Positions 20,203 to 31,831 of a DNA stretch of 64,000 bases are shown here, one piece after another; the first letter of the stretch is position 1, and each line of letters starts with the position of its first letter. This DNA comes from Arachis hypogaea (Eukaryota > Streptophyta > Magnoliopsida > Fabales > Fabaceae), in contig NC_092044.1 of assembly GCF_003086295.3 (NCBI RefSeq), positions 71,290,528 through 71,354,527 on the forward strand, given 5' to 3'. The notes beneath the pieces are model-generated. The model had not been told where the DNA came from. It ran no database searches and worked only from the letters and a program-made list of their open reading frames with translations. The position numbers and the translations under genes are program-made.

Positions 20203-21580
20203 TCGTTTTAGGCGTGATTTTGAATTAAGCCCTAAAATTCGCACGTGCCACCCCCTCCATCCTTCACTTCTCTTCTTCGTCCACACCGCACTCCCAAGAC
20301 ACCACCAACCATCACCCCACCTTTCTTCCTTCATTCCGGCGACGTCACTACTGCCAACCATCACCACCGCACCACCCCTTTCTTTCTTTCTTTTTTTCTT
20401 TCTTTTTCTTTTTTGTCCTCCATTCTCCGAAAGCTTGCTCTGCCCCTACGCCAGCTACAGCTCGCGCCTCTCTCTGTTGCTTTCTGGCAATGCCAATTCT
20501 GCCGTGACTCTTGCAGTGCCATTGCAACCTCTCCCTCTATTCTTCATATTTTAATACTCACGTTCCTTTCTATTTGCTCTTTTTACTTTGTCTACTTTTA
20601 ATTTCATTTTAGTTTTTAATTTTAGTAATTATATTAGGATTAAATTAGTTGTTTATTACTTAAATGAGTTGCAAGTGTTTGTTTGATGTTAATTAAATTT
20701 GATGAATTTGAGCACTGCACACCAATTGTGTTGATGTAATTCCTGAACGAACTTTGAGTTTAATTCATATGTTGTAGCTACCATATGCTTTAAAGTATAT
20801 TATTGTTTGGCATTTTATTTATAAATTGTGCACTTTTGAATGGTTATGATGCTATTTAACATTGAAATTCAACAATGCACTTGTTTATTGTTTTGACTTA
20901 CTAGCACCTAAATGGATTTGTACATTTATATTTTGTTGCATATTAGGTGAAATTTTTAGTAAGTGCATTGAATTTAGTGAATTGAATTGAATTGCTTGTT
21001 CATCATGGTTTTCAAATCAATATAATCACATAACAGGGTATTTGTTTTTTTAATGCTTTGCATTTATTTGAGTTGACTTGACTTGATTCTTACCAAGCTT
21101 GTCACTTTTTACAACAAGCACCTCGTCTGTGTGATTATTTCATTATTTTTGAAGATGAATAAGAAGTTTTCTTTTCATTATTGAATTGGTTATTGTTTGT
21201 TGTGCAATTCTATATAACCTTGCGATTTTACTTGCATAATTTCAATATCCATTTTCTCAAAAATTCAATTCACTTTTGTTGTGTTTGCCTAAGCTTGCTT
21301 ATGCTTTAATCTTTGCTTATTTATTGCTTGCATCTTAGACCGTTTAATTGAGGAACTCATTCTTAATTGTTGATTGTGTGGTTTTTGTTTTAATCGGCCA
21401 ATGTGTGTGTTCTAATCGCGCGCACATTTAGAGTACACACATTGTCTTTTGTTGAACCACACCCTTATACACTTTTCCTCAATTAAGTGTTTGTTATTTG
21501 TCTATTGTTGTTACTTCCATAATTGTCTTCTTGTACCACTTATCTTGTGATATTGAATTCTATTCATTTGTTCCTTTTCA
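20203..21580 (+). other. CT-rich leader followed by a T-rich intron-like stretch
   Basis: The interval 20222-20560 is C/T-rich (ACCACCAACCATCACCCC, TTTCTTTCTTT) like a plant 5' UTR. The interval 20561-21580 is T-rich and without coding potential, as an intron would be. The same two-part layout precedes the aORF of E2 (9664-10741). Splicing is not shown. Confidence 0.4.
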
Positions 21581-21867
21581 TGATGCGCCGTAAAGGCAAA
21601 AAGCCGGCTACACCCTCCTCGGGTCCTCGAGGCATTCTTCCGTGCCCCTCTGATTGTTGGAGCGACAAGTCGAACACCTTTGCAAATGAAAAGGCCGACA
21701 TCCAATATGGGAAGCATGAGAAGAGAGCCATACATCAGGAGTGAAAGCTCAATATAATAGAAAAGTATGCGACTACTATCCATGACAGAATTGCCTCCTT
21801 TTAGTGGGGATTTCTTAAGCAAGACCACATGAAAATCAATGAATCCATCGTGTGGGAGTTCTATGCA
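21581..21867 (+). pseudogene. Second family-C aORF, 5' fragment cut by E1b
   Basis: The frame begins MMRRKGKKPATPSSGPRG. It has stops at 21742 and about 21803, and resumes as FLKQDHMKINES and VWEFYA before ending at the E1b insertion (21868). The basic Ser/Pro-rich start and the terminal WEFYA match the N-terminal third of other aORFs. It is clearly different from the aORF at 14639. The 3' part is not in the window. Confidence 0.6.
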
Positions 21868-23374
21868 TAGTGCACAGAATTTAACTTCGCACAATTGAAC
21901 CAGCAAGCGCACTGAGTCATCCAAGTAATACCTGAGGTGAGTTAGGGTCAATCCTACAAGGATTGTCAGCTTGGTCAAACAGTGGTTATCTTGTAAATCT
22001 TAGTTAGGCAGATAAAAAAGTTGTTTAGTTGTTTAAGCGCATAAAAGTAAAATAAAGATAACGTTACTCAATGGTTGTGAATTCAATGATAGGAATGTGG
22101 TTAAGGCCACGGAGATGCTTTGTTCTTTTGGATCAATCCATTCTTACTGTCTACTCCAACTGTGAATGATTTCTTCTATAGCAGGCTGTATGTGATCAAC
22201 GCCGGTTGAGAGGCCGCCAATCTTCCTCTAGGTTGAACACCAGGTTTAGTGCGCATCCAGTCTGAATGAGGGTGAAGCTCCTGCAGTTCATCCCCTTGGT
22301 GATCCTACTAAAAATGCCACAAACACGGTCGAATCTTTTGGATCAGAGAATGCTGCGTCTTGGTTCTAGCCTTTACCACAATGACCCTAATCTCCCCATA
22401 CCTCGGCTGGATTAATGTCTCGAGAAGTCCCCAATGAAGTCGTAGATTAGCCGTCTAAGAGACGTATCCTCAAGCTAGTGGTTCAGTAATATCCAATGAA
22501 AGATACTCACTAAACCCATGTAGAATAGAGATAACTTGTGACAGTTTAACTCATTCATAAAGTTGAAGAATGAAGATACATCTTAGGAGATAATCAAACA
22601 CAAATTGAAATAAAACAGTAGTACTTTGATTAATCCATAAAACTCATTAGAGCTCCTAACCTTAACCTAGGAGGTTTAGTGGCCCATATTGTACAATGAA
22701 ACTCGAAAATATAAAATAATGTTCTATGGTGGTAGAAGATCCTAAAACAAGGGTGATATTCTCATATATATACTAATCTAATAGCTAAGGATTACAGAAA
22801 TATGATAGGCTTAGGCTTGTAGTGCAAAAATCCACTTCTGAGGCCCACTTAGTGAGTGTTTCGGCTGAGCTAAGGGTGTCTCCATGTGCTAGTAGGCTTC
22901 TTGGGCGTTGAACGCCTGCTTGGGACACCTTTTTGGGCATTGGACGCTAGCTGCTCCTTTTTGGGCGTCCAACGCTAGAAAGGGGGTATATGGCTGGCGT
23001 TGAACACTAGTTTTGAGCCTTTATCTCCAAAGACAAGTATGAACTATTACATATTGCTGGAAAGCCCTGGATGTTAGCTTTTCATAGCTATTAAGAATGC
23101 TCCATTTGGATATCTGTATGCTTGCTTGAGTGCACGGAGGTCAGATCTTAACAGCATCTGCTATGCTTTCCTTACCTCTAAATTAGACTTTGTCAAAACT
23201 CTCAGATTTCAGCTAGAAAATACCTGAAATCACCATAAAACAAAACAACTCATAGTAGAATCCAAAAATGTGAATTTTACACTAAATCCTATGAAAATAT
23301 AATAAAACTTAAATAAAACATAACAAAACTATATGAAAATGATGTCAAAAAGCGTATAAAATATCCGCTCATCA
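21868..23374 (-). repeat. 3' LTR of E1b (1507 bp)
   Basis: Sense start TGATGAGCGGATATTTTATACGC at 23374. Sense end TGTGCACTA at 21868, where the usual CA has become TA. It is more diverged from the family-A consensus than the other LTRs. A TATA-like run (TATATATGAG) lies near 22753-22762. Confidence 0.88.
22903..23010. repeat. Variant palindromic array in the E1b LTR
   Basis: There are four words: GGGCGTTGAACGCC, GGGCATTGGACGCTAG, GGGCGTCCAACGCTAG and CTGGCGTTGAACACTAG. The centres are TTGAA or TCCAA, unlike the TTTAA of E1-1. Centres of this kind recur in the internal array of the same element (26203-26409). Confidence 0.85.
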
Positions 23375-24485
23375 TAACACAAAACTTAAAGAAGAATAAG
23401 ATAAAAAGAAGAGTAAGATACAATAAATCTAAGAGTTTTCAATGAAGTTCAGTTTCAATTAGATGAGCGGGATTTAGTAGCTTTTTGCTTCTAAATAGTT
23501 TTGGCATCTCATCATCGATTGAAGCTCAGAAGTGTTGGCTTCCTTAGGAACTTAGAATCCAGATGATATTATTGACTCTCCTAGTTTAATTCATTTTTAT
23601 TCTTGACCACATCTTTTAGAGTCTTGGCCGTGGCTCTAAGCACTTTGTTTTCCAGTATTACCACCGGATACATAAATACCACAGACACTTAAATGGGTGA
23701 ACCCTTTCGGATTGTGATTCAGCTTTGCTAGAATCCCCATATAGAGGTGTCCAGAGTTCTTAAGCACACTCTTTTTGCTTTGGATTACGACTTTAACTAC
23801 TCAGTCTCAAGCTTTTTACTTGACACCTTCACACCACAAGCATATAGTTAGGGACGCTGTTCCTTTGGAGTGCTTAGGCCAAGATTTTGTTTCTTTTAGG
23901 CCCTCCTAACCATTGATGCTCAAAGCCTTGGACCCATGCTTTTGCCTTTTGGTTTAAAGAGATACTGGATTTTTCTATTGCTTCTTTCTTTTTCTATATT
24001 TATTTATTTTTTTCGCATGCATTTGTTTTTCTTTTTATTGCATCTTGCTGCTTTTTCTTACTTCAAGAATCAATTTCTTTTGATTTTTCAGATTACCAAT
24101 AATACTTCTCCTTTTTCATCATTCTTTCAAGAGCCAACATTCTTAATTCCAATCTCAAATATGCACTGTTCATTCATTCATTCAGAAAATAAAAGCAATG
24201 CCACCACATCAAAATAATTGACTATTCTTATTATAACTCAAAAATTCATACATCTCTTATTCTTTTAAAAAAATCTCTATTTTATTCAAGTTTGATTATA
24301 ATAAGAGGAATATTTTATAACTAATTGACAGAAATAATAAATTATTATTAATGCTTATGCAATTCTTTAAATTAAAAGACAGAAAAATAAAATAAAAACT
24401 TAAACACTACTAGCGATCATGTAAACCTAAATATGAGAAACAGAAATTAGAATAATAGAAATAGGGGAGGTGGAACTCAACCACC
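23375..24485 (-). other. PPT and 3' untranslated region of E1b
   Basis: A decayed PPT (CTTTAAGTTTTGTGTTA in sense) abuts the LTR. The hairpin present in E1c at this place is lost. The rest is T-rich non-coding sequence homologous to 37983-39088 and 58365-59440. No gene is seen. Confidence 0.65.
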
Positions 24486-25583
24486 TTAATCATGGGAGGT
24501 GTTGGGTTCTTCAGGGGAGAGTTTCTGGCGCTTCAATGCTTCTAATTCACGCCCTTGCTTCTCTTGCTCCTTGACCAGTTTGCAAATCATGCTAGTCTGA
24601 TTTTTCTGCTCCTCTCTTAGTTGATCCAAGGTGGTTTGCAGTTGAATCACAGATGCTTCCAATTGAGTCCAATATTCAATTGAAGGGATCTCTTGTAGAA
24701 GCTCAAATGCCTTCCTTTTGGGATGATCCTCTGGTACCTTGGCGCTTTCCATCACATATTTGGTGATTGGGCTTTCCACTGGGATAAATGTGTCTATGTG
24801 AATCAGGACTTTGGCCTTTTGACATAGGCGAAAGATAAGGGTTGGATATTCCAGCCTGACTTAAGTGGACATCCTGTTTGCAAACTTGTACATCTTGCGG
24901 AGAATTATTTGGTGAACTTCTACCTCATTCTCCATCATGATATAGTGAATCATCACAGCTCTTGCTACAGTGACTTCAGAGTGGTTACTAGTTAAAAGTA
25001 TAGAACACCCAATGAAGTCCAGCCATCCTCTAGCAATTGGCTTGAGGTCCATTCTTTTTAGCTGGTTTGGCTTGCCTTTTGCATCATCAATCCATTAAGT
25101 TCCAGGCAGACATATGTCCTCTAGGACCTGATCCAGCTTTGGATTGGCTATCACCCTTCTATTGAAGGATTTAGGGTCATCCCTTTGTAGGGGTAATTTA
25201 AAGATCTCTCTCACCCTATCAAGATGAAAATAGTTGATCTTTTCTCTGACCATAGTGCGAAAAGTATGGAATGCTTGTCCATCCTTTTTTTGCTTATCTG
25301 TCATCCACAGATTTGCATAAAATTCATGGATCATGTTTGTTCTAACATTGATCTCAAGGTTGGCTATAATCTCCTAGCCTCTCTTTTAAATTTACTCTTG
25401 AATCTCCAGGTATTCATTTACTCCTAATTTGAATCTTGCCTCTGGGATTACTGGCCTTTTATACATTATTTTGTAATAATATTTTTCATGTTGCTTGGTG
25501 TAGAATCTGACAGGTTTGAAAATAACTGTTAGGTCGTCTTCTTTCTTGTTTCTTGAAGTGAGCTTTCCACTTTTTGGAGCCAT
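24486..25583 (-). pseudogene. aORF of E1b, several in-frame stops, no frameshift
   Basis: Starting at ATG 25583 (MAPKSGKLTSRNKKEDD), four open pieces lie in one frame: 25583-25392, 25334-25095, 25052-24861 and 24779-24486. They encode RFYTKQHEKYYYKIM-like sequence, MIHEFYANLWM, LKPIARGWLDFI and VARAVMIHYIMM. The last piece is a C-terminal coiled coil (QLEASVIQLQTTLDQLREEQ). Relative to E1c, some stops replace Gln or Trp codons, suggesting C-to-T decay. The C-terminal coiled coil missing from E1c is present here. Confidence 0.8.
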
Positions 25584-25750
25584 GGGATTCGAATGGAGTG
25601 AGAAATCAAGGCTCCTTCCACACCAAATTTAAAAGGTTTTCTCGTCCTCGAGCAAAAGGAATAAAGGAAGATGAAGAAAGCTAAGGAGAGGAGAATAGGA
25701 GAAGAGTTATTCGAATGGAAGAGGGGGTGAATGAGGGAGTGGGGAACACG

Positions 25751-25760
25751 GATATATAGA
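25751..25760 (-). promoter_or_regulatory. TATA box of the E1b aORF promoter
   Basis: TCTATATATC in sense lies about 170 nt upstream of the aORF ATG at 25583. The position matches 39699-39708 and 60578-60586. Confidence 0.55.
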
Positions 25761-26202
25761 GGGAGGGGAGGGAGGGTGTCGAATTTAATTAGATAAAAGA
25801 TAAGGAAGATATTATTCATATTTTAGTAAAAGATAGAAAAAGATAGGTTTTAAAACAAAAAAGATATGACAAAGATAAAAAGATAGGATAGAATATATGA
25901 AAAAGATTTTGAGGTTTAATTAAAAGATTTGAAAAAGAATGATGAAGAATATGAAATTTTGAAAAAGATATAAAAAAGATTTGAAAAGATGGTTTCAAAA
26001 TTTTGAAAAGATATGTAAAGAAATTGAATTTGAAAGATAATGATTGAAAAAGATTTGAATTGAAAGTTATGGAATTTTAAAATCAAAACTTTAAATGTTA
26101 GGTTGAATGAAAAAAAAGATAAGATGAAGAAAAGAAAAAGGTTTTGAGAAGTTACCTTCCTTGCCCTCTTTCTGCCATTTGAAAGCCCATAATGGCTTGT
26201 TT
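25761..26202 (-). other. T-rich spacer between the palindromic array and the aORF promoter
   Basis: No gene. In sense it is a low-complexity tract of CTTTTTC/AAATC units, like the tract between the palindromes and gag in E1-1 (1560-1980). Confidence 0.6.
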
Positions 26203-26409
26203 CTGGCGTTTAACGCCAGCTGTTCCTCCTTTTTGGGCGTTGAACACCTAGCTGGTGCCCCTTACCTGGCGTCCAACGCCAGGTATGCTCTCCTCTTTGG
26301 GCGTTGAATGCCCAATCTAGGCTCCCTGGCTGGTGTTCAACGCCAGGTTGTCACCCCTTTATGGGCGTTAAACGCCCATTCTTTACCCTTTTCTGGCGTT
26401 CAACACCAG
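26203..26409. repeat. Internal palindromic array of E1b (7 copies)
   Basis: The words are CTGGCGTTTAACGCCAG, GGGCGTTGAACACC, CTGGCGTCCAACGCCAG, GGGCGTTGAATGCCC, TGGTGTTCAACGCCAG, GGGCGTTAAACGCCC and CTGGCGTTCAACACCAG. The spacing is about 12-20 bp. The array lies between the pol end and the aORF. Confidence 0.9.
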
Positions 26410-26581
26410 AAAGGTACTTCCTCTAGGGTGTTTTGCTTCCTGGTTTACATTATTCTGTCTCTGTTTAAACACTGTTCATGATCACTAACGTTTAAAAAGC
26501 AAAGTAATAAAAACTAATTATGAAGAAAACTAACTAAAAACAGGAATAATTAGAGAAATAGAAAATAATATGCTTTTGATA

Positions 26582-26598
26582 ATTGGGTTGCCTCCCAA
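26582..26598 (-). other. Pol-end hairpin of E1b
   Basis: In sense, TTGGGAGGCAACCCAA has a 5-bp stem. It corresponds to GGTGGG...CCCACC in families B and C. The adjoining sense sequence could be read as a terminal peptide (..EALVGRQPN), so coding constraint is an alternative explanation. Confidence 0.55.
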
Positions 26599-26638
26599 CA
26601 AGCGCTTCTTTAATATCTTTAGCTGGACTTCATTGTGC

Positions 26639-29315
26639 TCAGCTTAGTAGCAGTGTTGAGCTTCCTGACTCAATATCTCCTTCAAGGTAATGCTTTACTC
26701 TCTGTCTGTTGAAAGTGAACCTGTTGTCTGGGTATTTACCTTGAAGTTCTATATACCCATAGGGTGATACACTAGTAACCACACAAGGTCCCTTCCAACG
26801 GGATTTGAGTTTCCTTGGAAATAATCTGAGTCTTGAGTTGAACAGCAGAACCTTTTGGCCTGGTTCAAAGACTCTGGAAGCTATCTTCTTGTCATGCCAC
26901 CTTTTTGCTTTTTCTTTATAGATCTTTGCATTTTCAAATGCAGCTAAGCAGAATTCGTCCAACTTATGCAGTTGGAGCAGCCATTTTTCTCCTACTGCTT
27001 TAGCATCAAGGTTGAGGAATCTGGTTGCCTAATAGGCCTTTTGTTCCAATTTCACTGGAAGATGACAGGATTTTTCGTACACCAATTGATATGGTGATGT
27101 TCTTATATGGGTCTTGAAGGCTGTTCTGTATGCCCATAGAGCATCATCAAAATTTCTAGCCCAATCCTTTCTAGAGGCGCTTACTGTCCTCTCTGGGATT
27201 CGCTTTAGTTCTCTATTTAAGACTTTAGCCTGTCCATTTGTCTGAGGATGGTATGGTGTTGCCACTTTATGGCGATCTCTGTAACGGTTCAGAACAAAAT
27301 CAAGCTGTCTGTTGTAGAAATGAGTACCTCCATCACTAATCAATGTCCGAGGGACACCAAAACTACTGAAGAAGTTCTTCTGGAGGAACTTCATTACTAT
27401 TCTAGTGTCATTAGTGGGTGATACTGTTGCTTCAACCTATTTAGACACATAATGTACTGCTACTAGGATGTAGGTGTTTGAGTATGAAGTTGGGAAGGGT
27501 CCCATGAAGTCTATACCCTATACATCAAACAACTCAATCTCTAGGATTCCTTGTTGAGGGATGTTGTGACCATGAGGGAGATTGCCAGCCTTTGGCAACT
27601 GTCACAGTTGCGAAAAAAGTCTCTAGAGTCTTTAAAGAGTGTGGGCCAGTAGAAGCTACTTTGGAGAACCTTTTTGGTTGTTTGCTCACCTCCAAAGTGT
27701 CCACCATAGTCTGACCCATGGCAGTGCCACAGGATTTTGTGTGCTTTTTCTTCAGACACACAGTATCGAATGATCCCATCCGAGCATCTCTTAAAGAGAT
27801 ATGGTTCATCCCACAAGTAGGTCTTTGCATCATGCATGAGTTTTTGAGCTTGCTGCCTATTGTACTCTTTAGGAATGAATCTTATAGCTTTGTAATTTGC
27901 AATGTCTGCAAACCATGTTGCTGTTCGAATGACAAAGAGTTGCTCATCTGGAAAGGTTTGGGATATGTCAGTTGAGGGAAGAAAATCTCCTGCTACTGGT
28001 TCAATCCGAGATAAGTGGTCAGCCACTTGATTTTCTGTACCCTTTCTGTCTCTAATTTCTATATCAAACTCTTGCAGGAGTAACACCCATCTTATAAGTT
28101 TGGGCTTAGAATCCTGCTTGGTGAGGAGATATTTTAGAGCAGCATGGTCAGTATAGATAATTACTTTAGATCCTACTAAATAGGATCTGAACTTGTCAAT
28201 GGCATAAACCACTGCAAGTAATTCCTTTTCTGTGGTGGTATAGTTCTTCTGTGTGTCATCTAGAACATGACTAGCATAATAAATGACATGCAGAAGCTTG
28301 TCATGCCTCTGCCTCCAGAACCGTGCCAATGGTATGGTCATTGGCGTCACATATCAGCTCAAATGGTATATCCCAGTTAAATGCAGAGATTACAAGTGCA
28401 GTCATAAGGTTAGCTTTTAGAGTCTTAAAGGCTTGCAGACACTCTTGGTCAAAGACAAATGGAGTGTCAGTGGTGAGTAAGTTGCACAGGGGTTTTGAGA
28501 TTTTTGAAAAATCCTTTATAAACCTCCTATTGAATCCTGCATGTCCCAGGAAACTTCTGATTCCTTTGACGTTAGTGGGTGGTGGTAATTGCTCAATTAT
28601 CTCCACCTTAGCTTGATCTATTTCTATTCCTTGTTCAAAATTCGATGCCCAAGGACAATCCCTTCAGTTACCATGAAGTGGCATTTCTCCCAGTTTAGAA
28701 CTAGGTTTGTCTCTTGGCATCGTTTAAGAACTAGGGCCAGATGGTCAAGGCAGGATTCAAATGAATCTCCAAAGACAGAGAAGTCATCCATGAATACTTC
28801 AAAGAACTTCTCTACCATATCAGAGAAGATAGAGAGCATACATCTCTGAAAGGTAGTAGGTGTATTGCACAGGCCAAATGGCATCTGCCTATAAGCAAAT
28901 ACACCATATGGGCATGTAAATGCTGCCTTTTCTTGATCCTGTGGATCTACTGTGATTTGATTGTAATCGGAATAGCCATCTAGAAAATAATAAAAAGCAT
29001 GTCCTACTAGTGTCTCTAACATTTGATCTATGAATGGTAAAGAAAAATGATCCTTCCTGGTGGCATTGTTGAGCCTTCTATAGTCAATGGACATGCGCCA
29101 CCCTGTAACTGTCCTTGTAGGAATCAGTTCATTCTCTTTATTAGGAACCACTGTCATGCCTCCTTTTTTGGGAACAACTTGAACAGGGCTCACCCAAGGG
29201 CCGTCAAAGATGGGATAAATAATCCTAGCCTCCCATAATTTAGTGATTTCCTTCTGCACCACTTCTTTCATGGCTGGATTCAGTCACCTTTGTGGTTGTA
29301 CAACAGGTTTGGCGT
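26639..29315 (-). pseudogene. pol: Decayed pol of E1b: RT, RNase H, integrase
   Basis: The reverse transcriptase (29271-28301) has WVSPVQVVPKK, WRMSIDYRRLN, the Athila/Tat-type active site FMDDFSVFG and RSFLGHAGF. RNase H follows ([31 protein letters not shown]). Integrase has the His/Cys finger (CDSCQR), the first Asp in GIDFMGPF, the second in SDGGTHF and the Glu in NRELKR, then a C-terminal segment (26962-26639). Frameshifts occur near 28635, 28305 and 27590. Three TGG codons have become TAG in the integrase part. It cannot make a working protein. Confidence 0.88.
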
Positions 29316-30827
29316 TGATGCACCATTATTCTGTGGTACATCTTATGCTTAATTGAGTGGATTTTATCCATAATTCTCACACTTATTCATATAATTTGTA
29401 TGATTTTTACAATTTCTTCCCAATTTTGTTCTAGGATTGAAAACTTGTTTCCTAAGTCTTTAAGTTATATATTTTTAATCCCTCTTTATACCATTCGATG
29501 CCATGATCTGTGCATTAAGTGTTTTCAGGCTTTATAGGGCAGAAATGGCTTAGAGGATGGAGAGGAAGCTTGCATAAATGGAAGGAGCACAAGAATTAAA
29601 GGAGATAGCCAGCGAGGAGCGACGCGTGCGCGTAACTGATGCGTGCACATGAATTGGAGCTCGCACAGCGACGCGTGCGCGTACCTGATGCGTGCACGTG
29701 AATTGGAGCTCGCACAGCGACACGCGCGCGTGCCTGATGCGTACCCGTGACTCGCGAAGATGACCAGCGACGCGTACGCATGAATGATGCATACGCGTGA
29801 CATGCGCTACTTGCAGAAATCACAAAAAATGCTGGGGCGATTTCGGGCCGAGCTTCGACCTAGTTTTTGGCCCAGAAACATAGATTAGAGCCAGGGGAAT
29901 AGCAAGAACTCAAGAGACATTCACACATCATCTCATTCATTAGTTTTTAGTTTAGTTTTGGAATCTTGGAGAAAGAAATCACTTTTTCCTCTAAGGTTCT
30001 TTACATTCATACATTTCAAGTTTTATGCTTTTGATTTGGATATTGAAGAGTTACTACCTCCGTTGAAGTTTACACTATTCTAGTTTGTTTCTTCATCCCT
30101 TTACTCTTTTAATTTCCCATTTACCCTGTTCAGATACGTATGTTTATGACTTTGGGATTTATTAATGCAAAGAATTATTTTTACCTTTAATTAATTTTCA
30201 GTTGTTATTCAATTTATCATGTCTTCTCTTTATTCCCCTTATATGCTTGTGAACGTAGTATTCATGTCAATGGAGTAGACTCCCAACTTGACTTGGGAGT
30301 TGATTAAGAGGAGAACCTTGAGTTGGGAATACTCAAGTGTTAATTCTGATTGGAAATTGTTGGCTAACTCTCTAGTATCTAACTCTAATCCTTCCTTAGG
30401 AGAGGATTCGAACTTAAGGATAGAGTTGGTAAGTTAGTTACTTGACTTTCCTTTATTAAGTAAGGGATAACTAAGTAGAACAACAACCTATTACTATTAC
30501 ACTTGGGAACATCTAACAAGGATAGAACTTCCGATTAATCTTCTCCCAGTCAAGGCTTTTTATCATAGTTAATTGAATCTCTTGTTAATTTTCCCTGCTT
30601 TAATTCTATTCTCCAACTCCAAATTTCTCAGAACCGTCCTTATCAATAAAATAACACTCTCTCTGCAACTCGTTGGGAGACGACCTGGGATTCATACTCC
30701 CAGTATTTTTATTTTAAAATTATGACAACCCTTTCTAAATTGATAAGCAGATTTTCGTCGGTTAAGAACTGTAATCGCAACGCTATTTTCACTATAAATT
30801 CTTAATCGACAAATTTGTGCCACGCCA
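29316..30827 (+). repeat. 5' LTR of G3 (1512 bp)
   Basis: Starts TGATGCACCATTATTCTG and ends GTGCCACGCCA, five bases before the PBS. A 49-bp tandem repeat rich in CpG lies at 29619-29800. The U5 part shares CTCAGAACCGTCC-like and GACGACCTGGGA-like stretches typical of plant gypsy LTRs. No clear TATA box is seen. Confidence 0.85.
29619..29800. repeat. 49-bp tandem repeat of palindromic CpG words in the G3 LTR
   Basis: Units start at 29619, 29668 and 29717 (period 49 bp), with a diverged fourth. Each holds GACGCGTGCGCGT, then TGATGCGTGCACGTGA, then GAGCTC. The words are partial inverted repeats. The position, upstream of the presumed promoter, matches the arrays of the other families. Confidence 0.85.
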
Positions 30828-30832
30828 ATTTT

Positions 30833-30850
30833 TGGCGTCGTTGCTGGGGA
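30833..30850 (+). other. Primer binding site of G3
   Basis: TGGCGTCGTTGCTGGGGA is complementary to the tRNA-Asp 3' end with two mismatches, five bases after the LTR. Confidence 0.8.
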
Positions 30851-31831
30851 GTTGCAATGTGATGGTGTTTTTGTGGAAAAATGAATTTCCAACACACAAA
30901 TCCAACCGGCAAGTATACCGGGTCGCATCAAGTAATAATAACTCACAAGAGTGAGGTCGATCCCACAGGGATTGATGGATCAAGCAACTTTAGTGGGTGA
31001 TTAGTTTAGTCAAGCTAACATTTAAGTGAGAATTGTGGCAGAAAAATGTAAATAGCAATGAACTTAAAGTGCAGAATGTAAATAGGCAGGAAGCTTAAAG
31101 AACAAGCAATGTAAATTGCAGAAACTTAAATGACAAGAAATGTAAATTGCTTGAATCTTAAATGGGTCAGGGATGTGGGATTGCAGAAATTAATCAAGGA
31201 AAAATAAATTGCAACAAGTAGAAGAGTAGAGGATTGATTCAATGGAACTAGATCTTAACAGAAAAGTAAAAATGCCTTGAAGAATTTAGAACAGAAAAGC
31301 AATGTTTAAGTTGCAGCAAATTAAAAGTGATTGAAGATCTCAGGAGTGGAGGAGACTAGATAACAAGTCTAGATCTCAAATCCTTCCTTGATCCAACAAG
31401 AACAATTGCAAAAGAAATAAAGGAAAGCAAATTGCAGAAATCGCAGAAGAAGAAGAAATGAACAGAAAGTAGAATTCAATTATGCAGAAAATTAAAGAAG
31501 AGACCTCAAGGTGAGATTGAAACAGAAGTTCTTCAATTCTTCACCCAAGATCCAAAGTGAAAATGAAAACTAAGAGAGCTTTCTAATGGAGCTCCCCCTT
31601 CTGAAATGAGAGTGATGCCTTTATATAGGCTTTTCAAAGTGAAAAATGAAAATGAAATTAAAACAAATTACAAAAATGAAAATCCTAATTTAATTGATCC
31701 ATGTGCCTTTGAGTGATGATGTGGGCTTTGCTTGCTTTGGATTTGAGGAGAAATGGGTTTGGTTGGCCTTGATTCAATTTGGTGAGGAATTGAATTAAAA
31801 TGGAATTTTGGCCCATGTTGCTCCCAAGAGG

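Larger units (their letters stand above)
14426..21867 (+). mobile_element. Family-C plus-strand retrotransposon block (chimeric, two internal regions sharing one LTR)
   Basis: The plus-strand order is aORF (14639-16180), 3' UTR, hairpin and PPT (17168-17204), LTR (17205-19437), PBS (19444-19461), remnant ORF, pol-end hairpin, palindromic array (20025-20202), CT-rich leader and a second, different aORF start (21581). An LTR with a PPT on one side and a PBS on the other arises in tandem arrays from unequal recombination. The left end is a deletion junction with E2, and the right end is the insertion site of E1b. Confidence 0.75.
21868..29315 (-). mobile_element. Family-A gypsy element E1b, 3' half, cut by G3
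   Basis: The minus-strand order is RT-RNaseH-INT (26639-29315), pol-end hairpin, palindromic array, aORF, PPT, 3' LTR. It is the only family-A copy in the window that retains pol. It is inserted in the family-C aORF (left flank ATGCA, 21863-21867) and is itself interrupted at 29315 by G3. Its 5' half would lie beyond the right edge. All reading frames are damaged, so it is older than G1 and E1c. Confidence 0.85.

Noticed and set aside
23936..24217. 93-residue Phe-rich ORF
   Set aside because: T-rich 3' UTR of E1b on the strand opposite to the element, with homologous non-coding sequence at 38509 and 58888.
29525..29823. His/Ala/Arg-rich repeat proteins on the minus strand
   Set aside because: Translation of the 49-bp tandem repeat in three frames; the repeat lies in an LTR.
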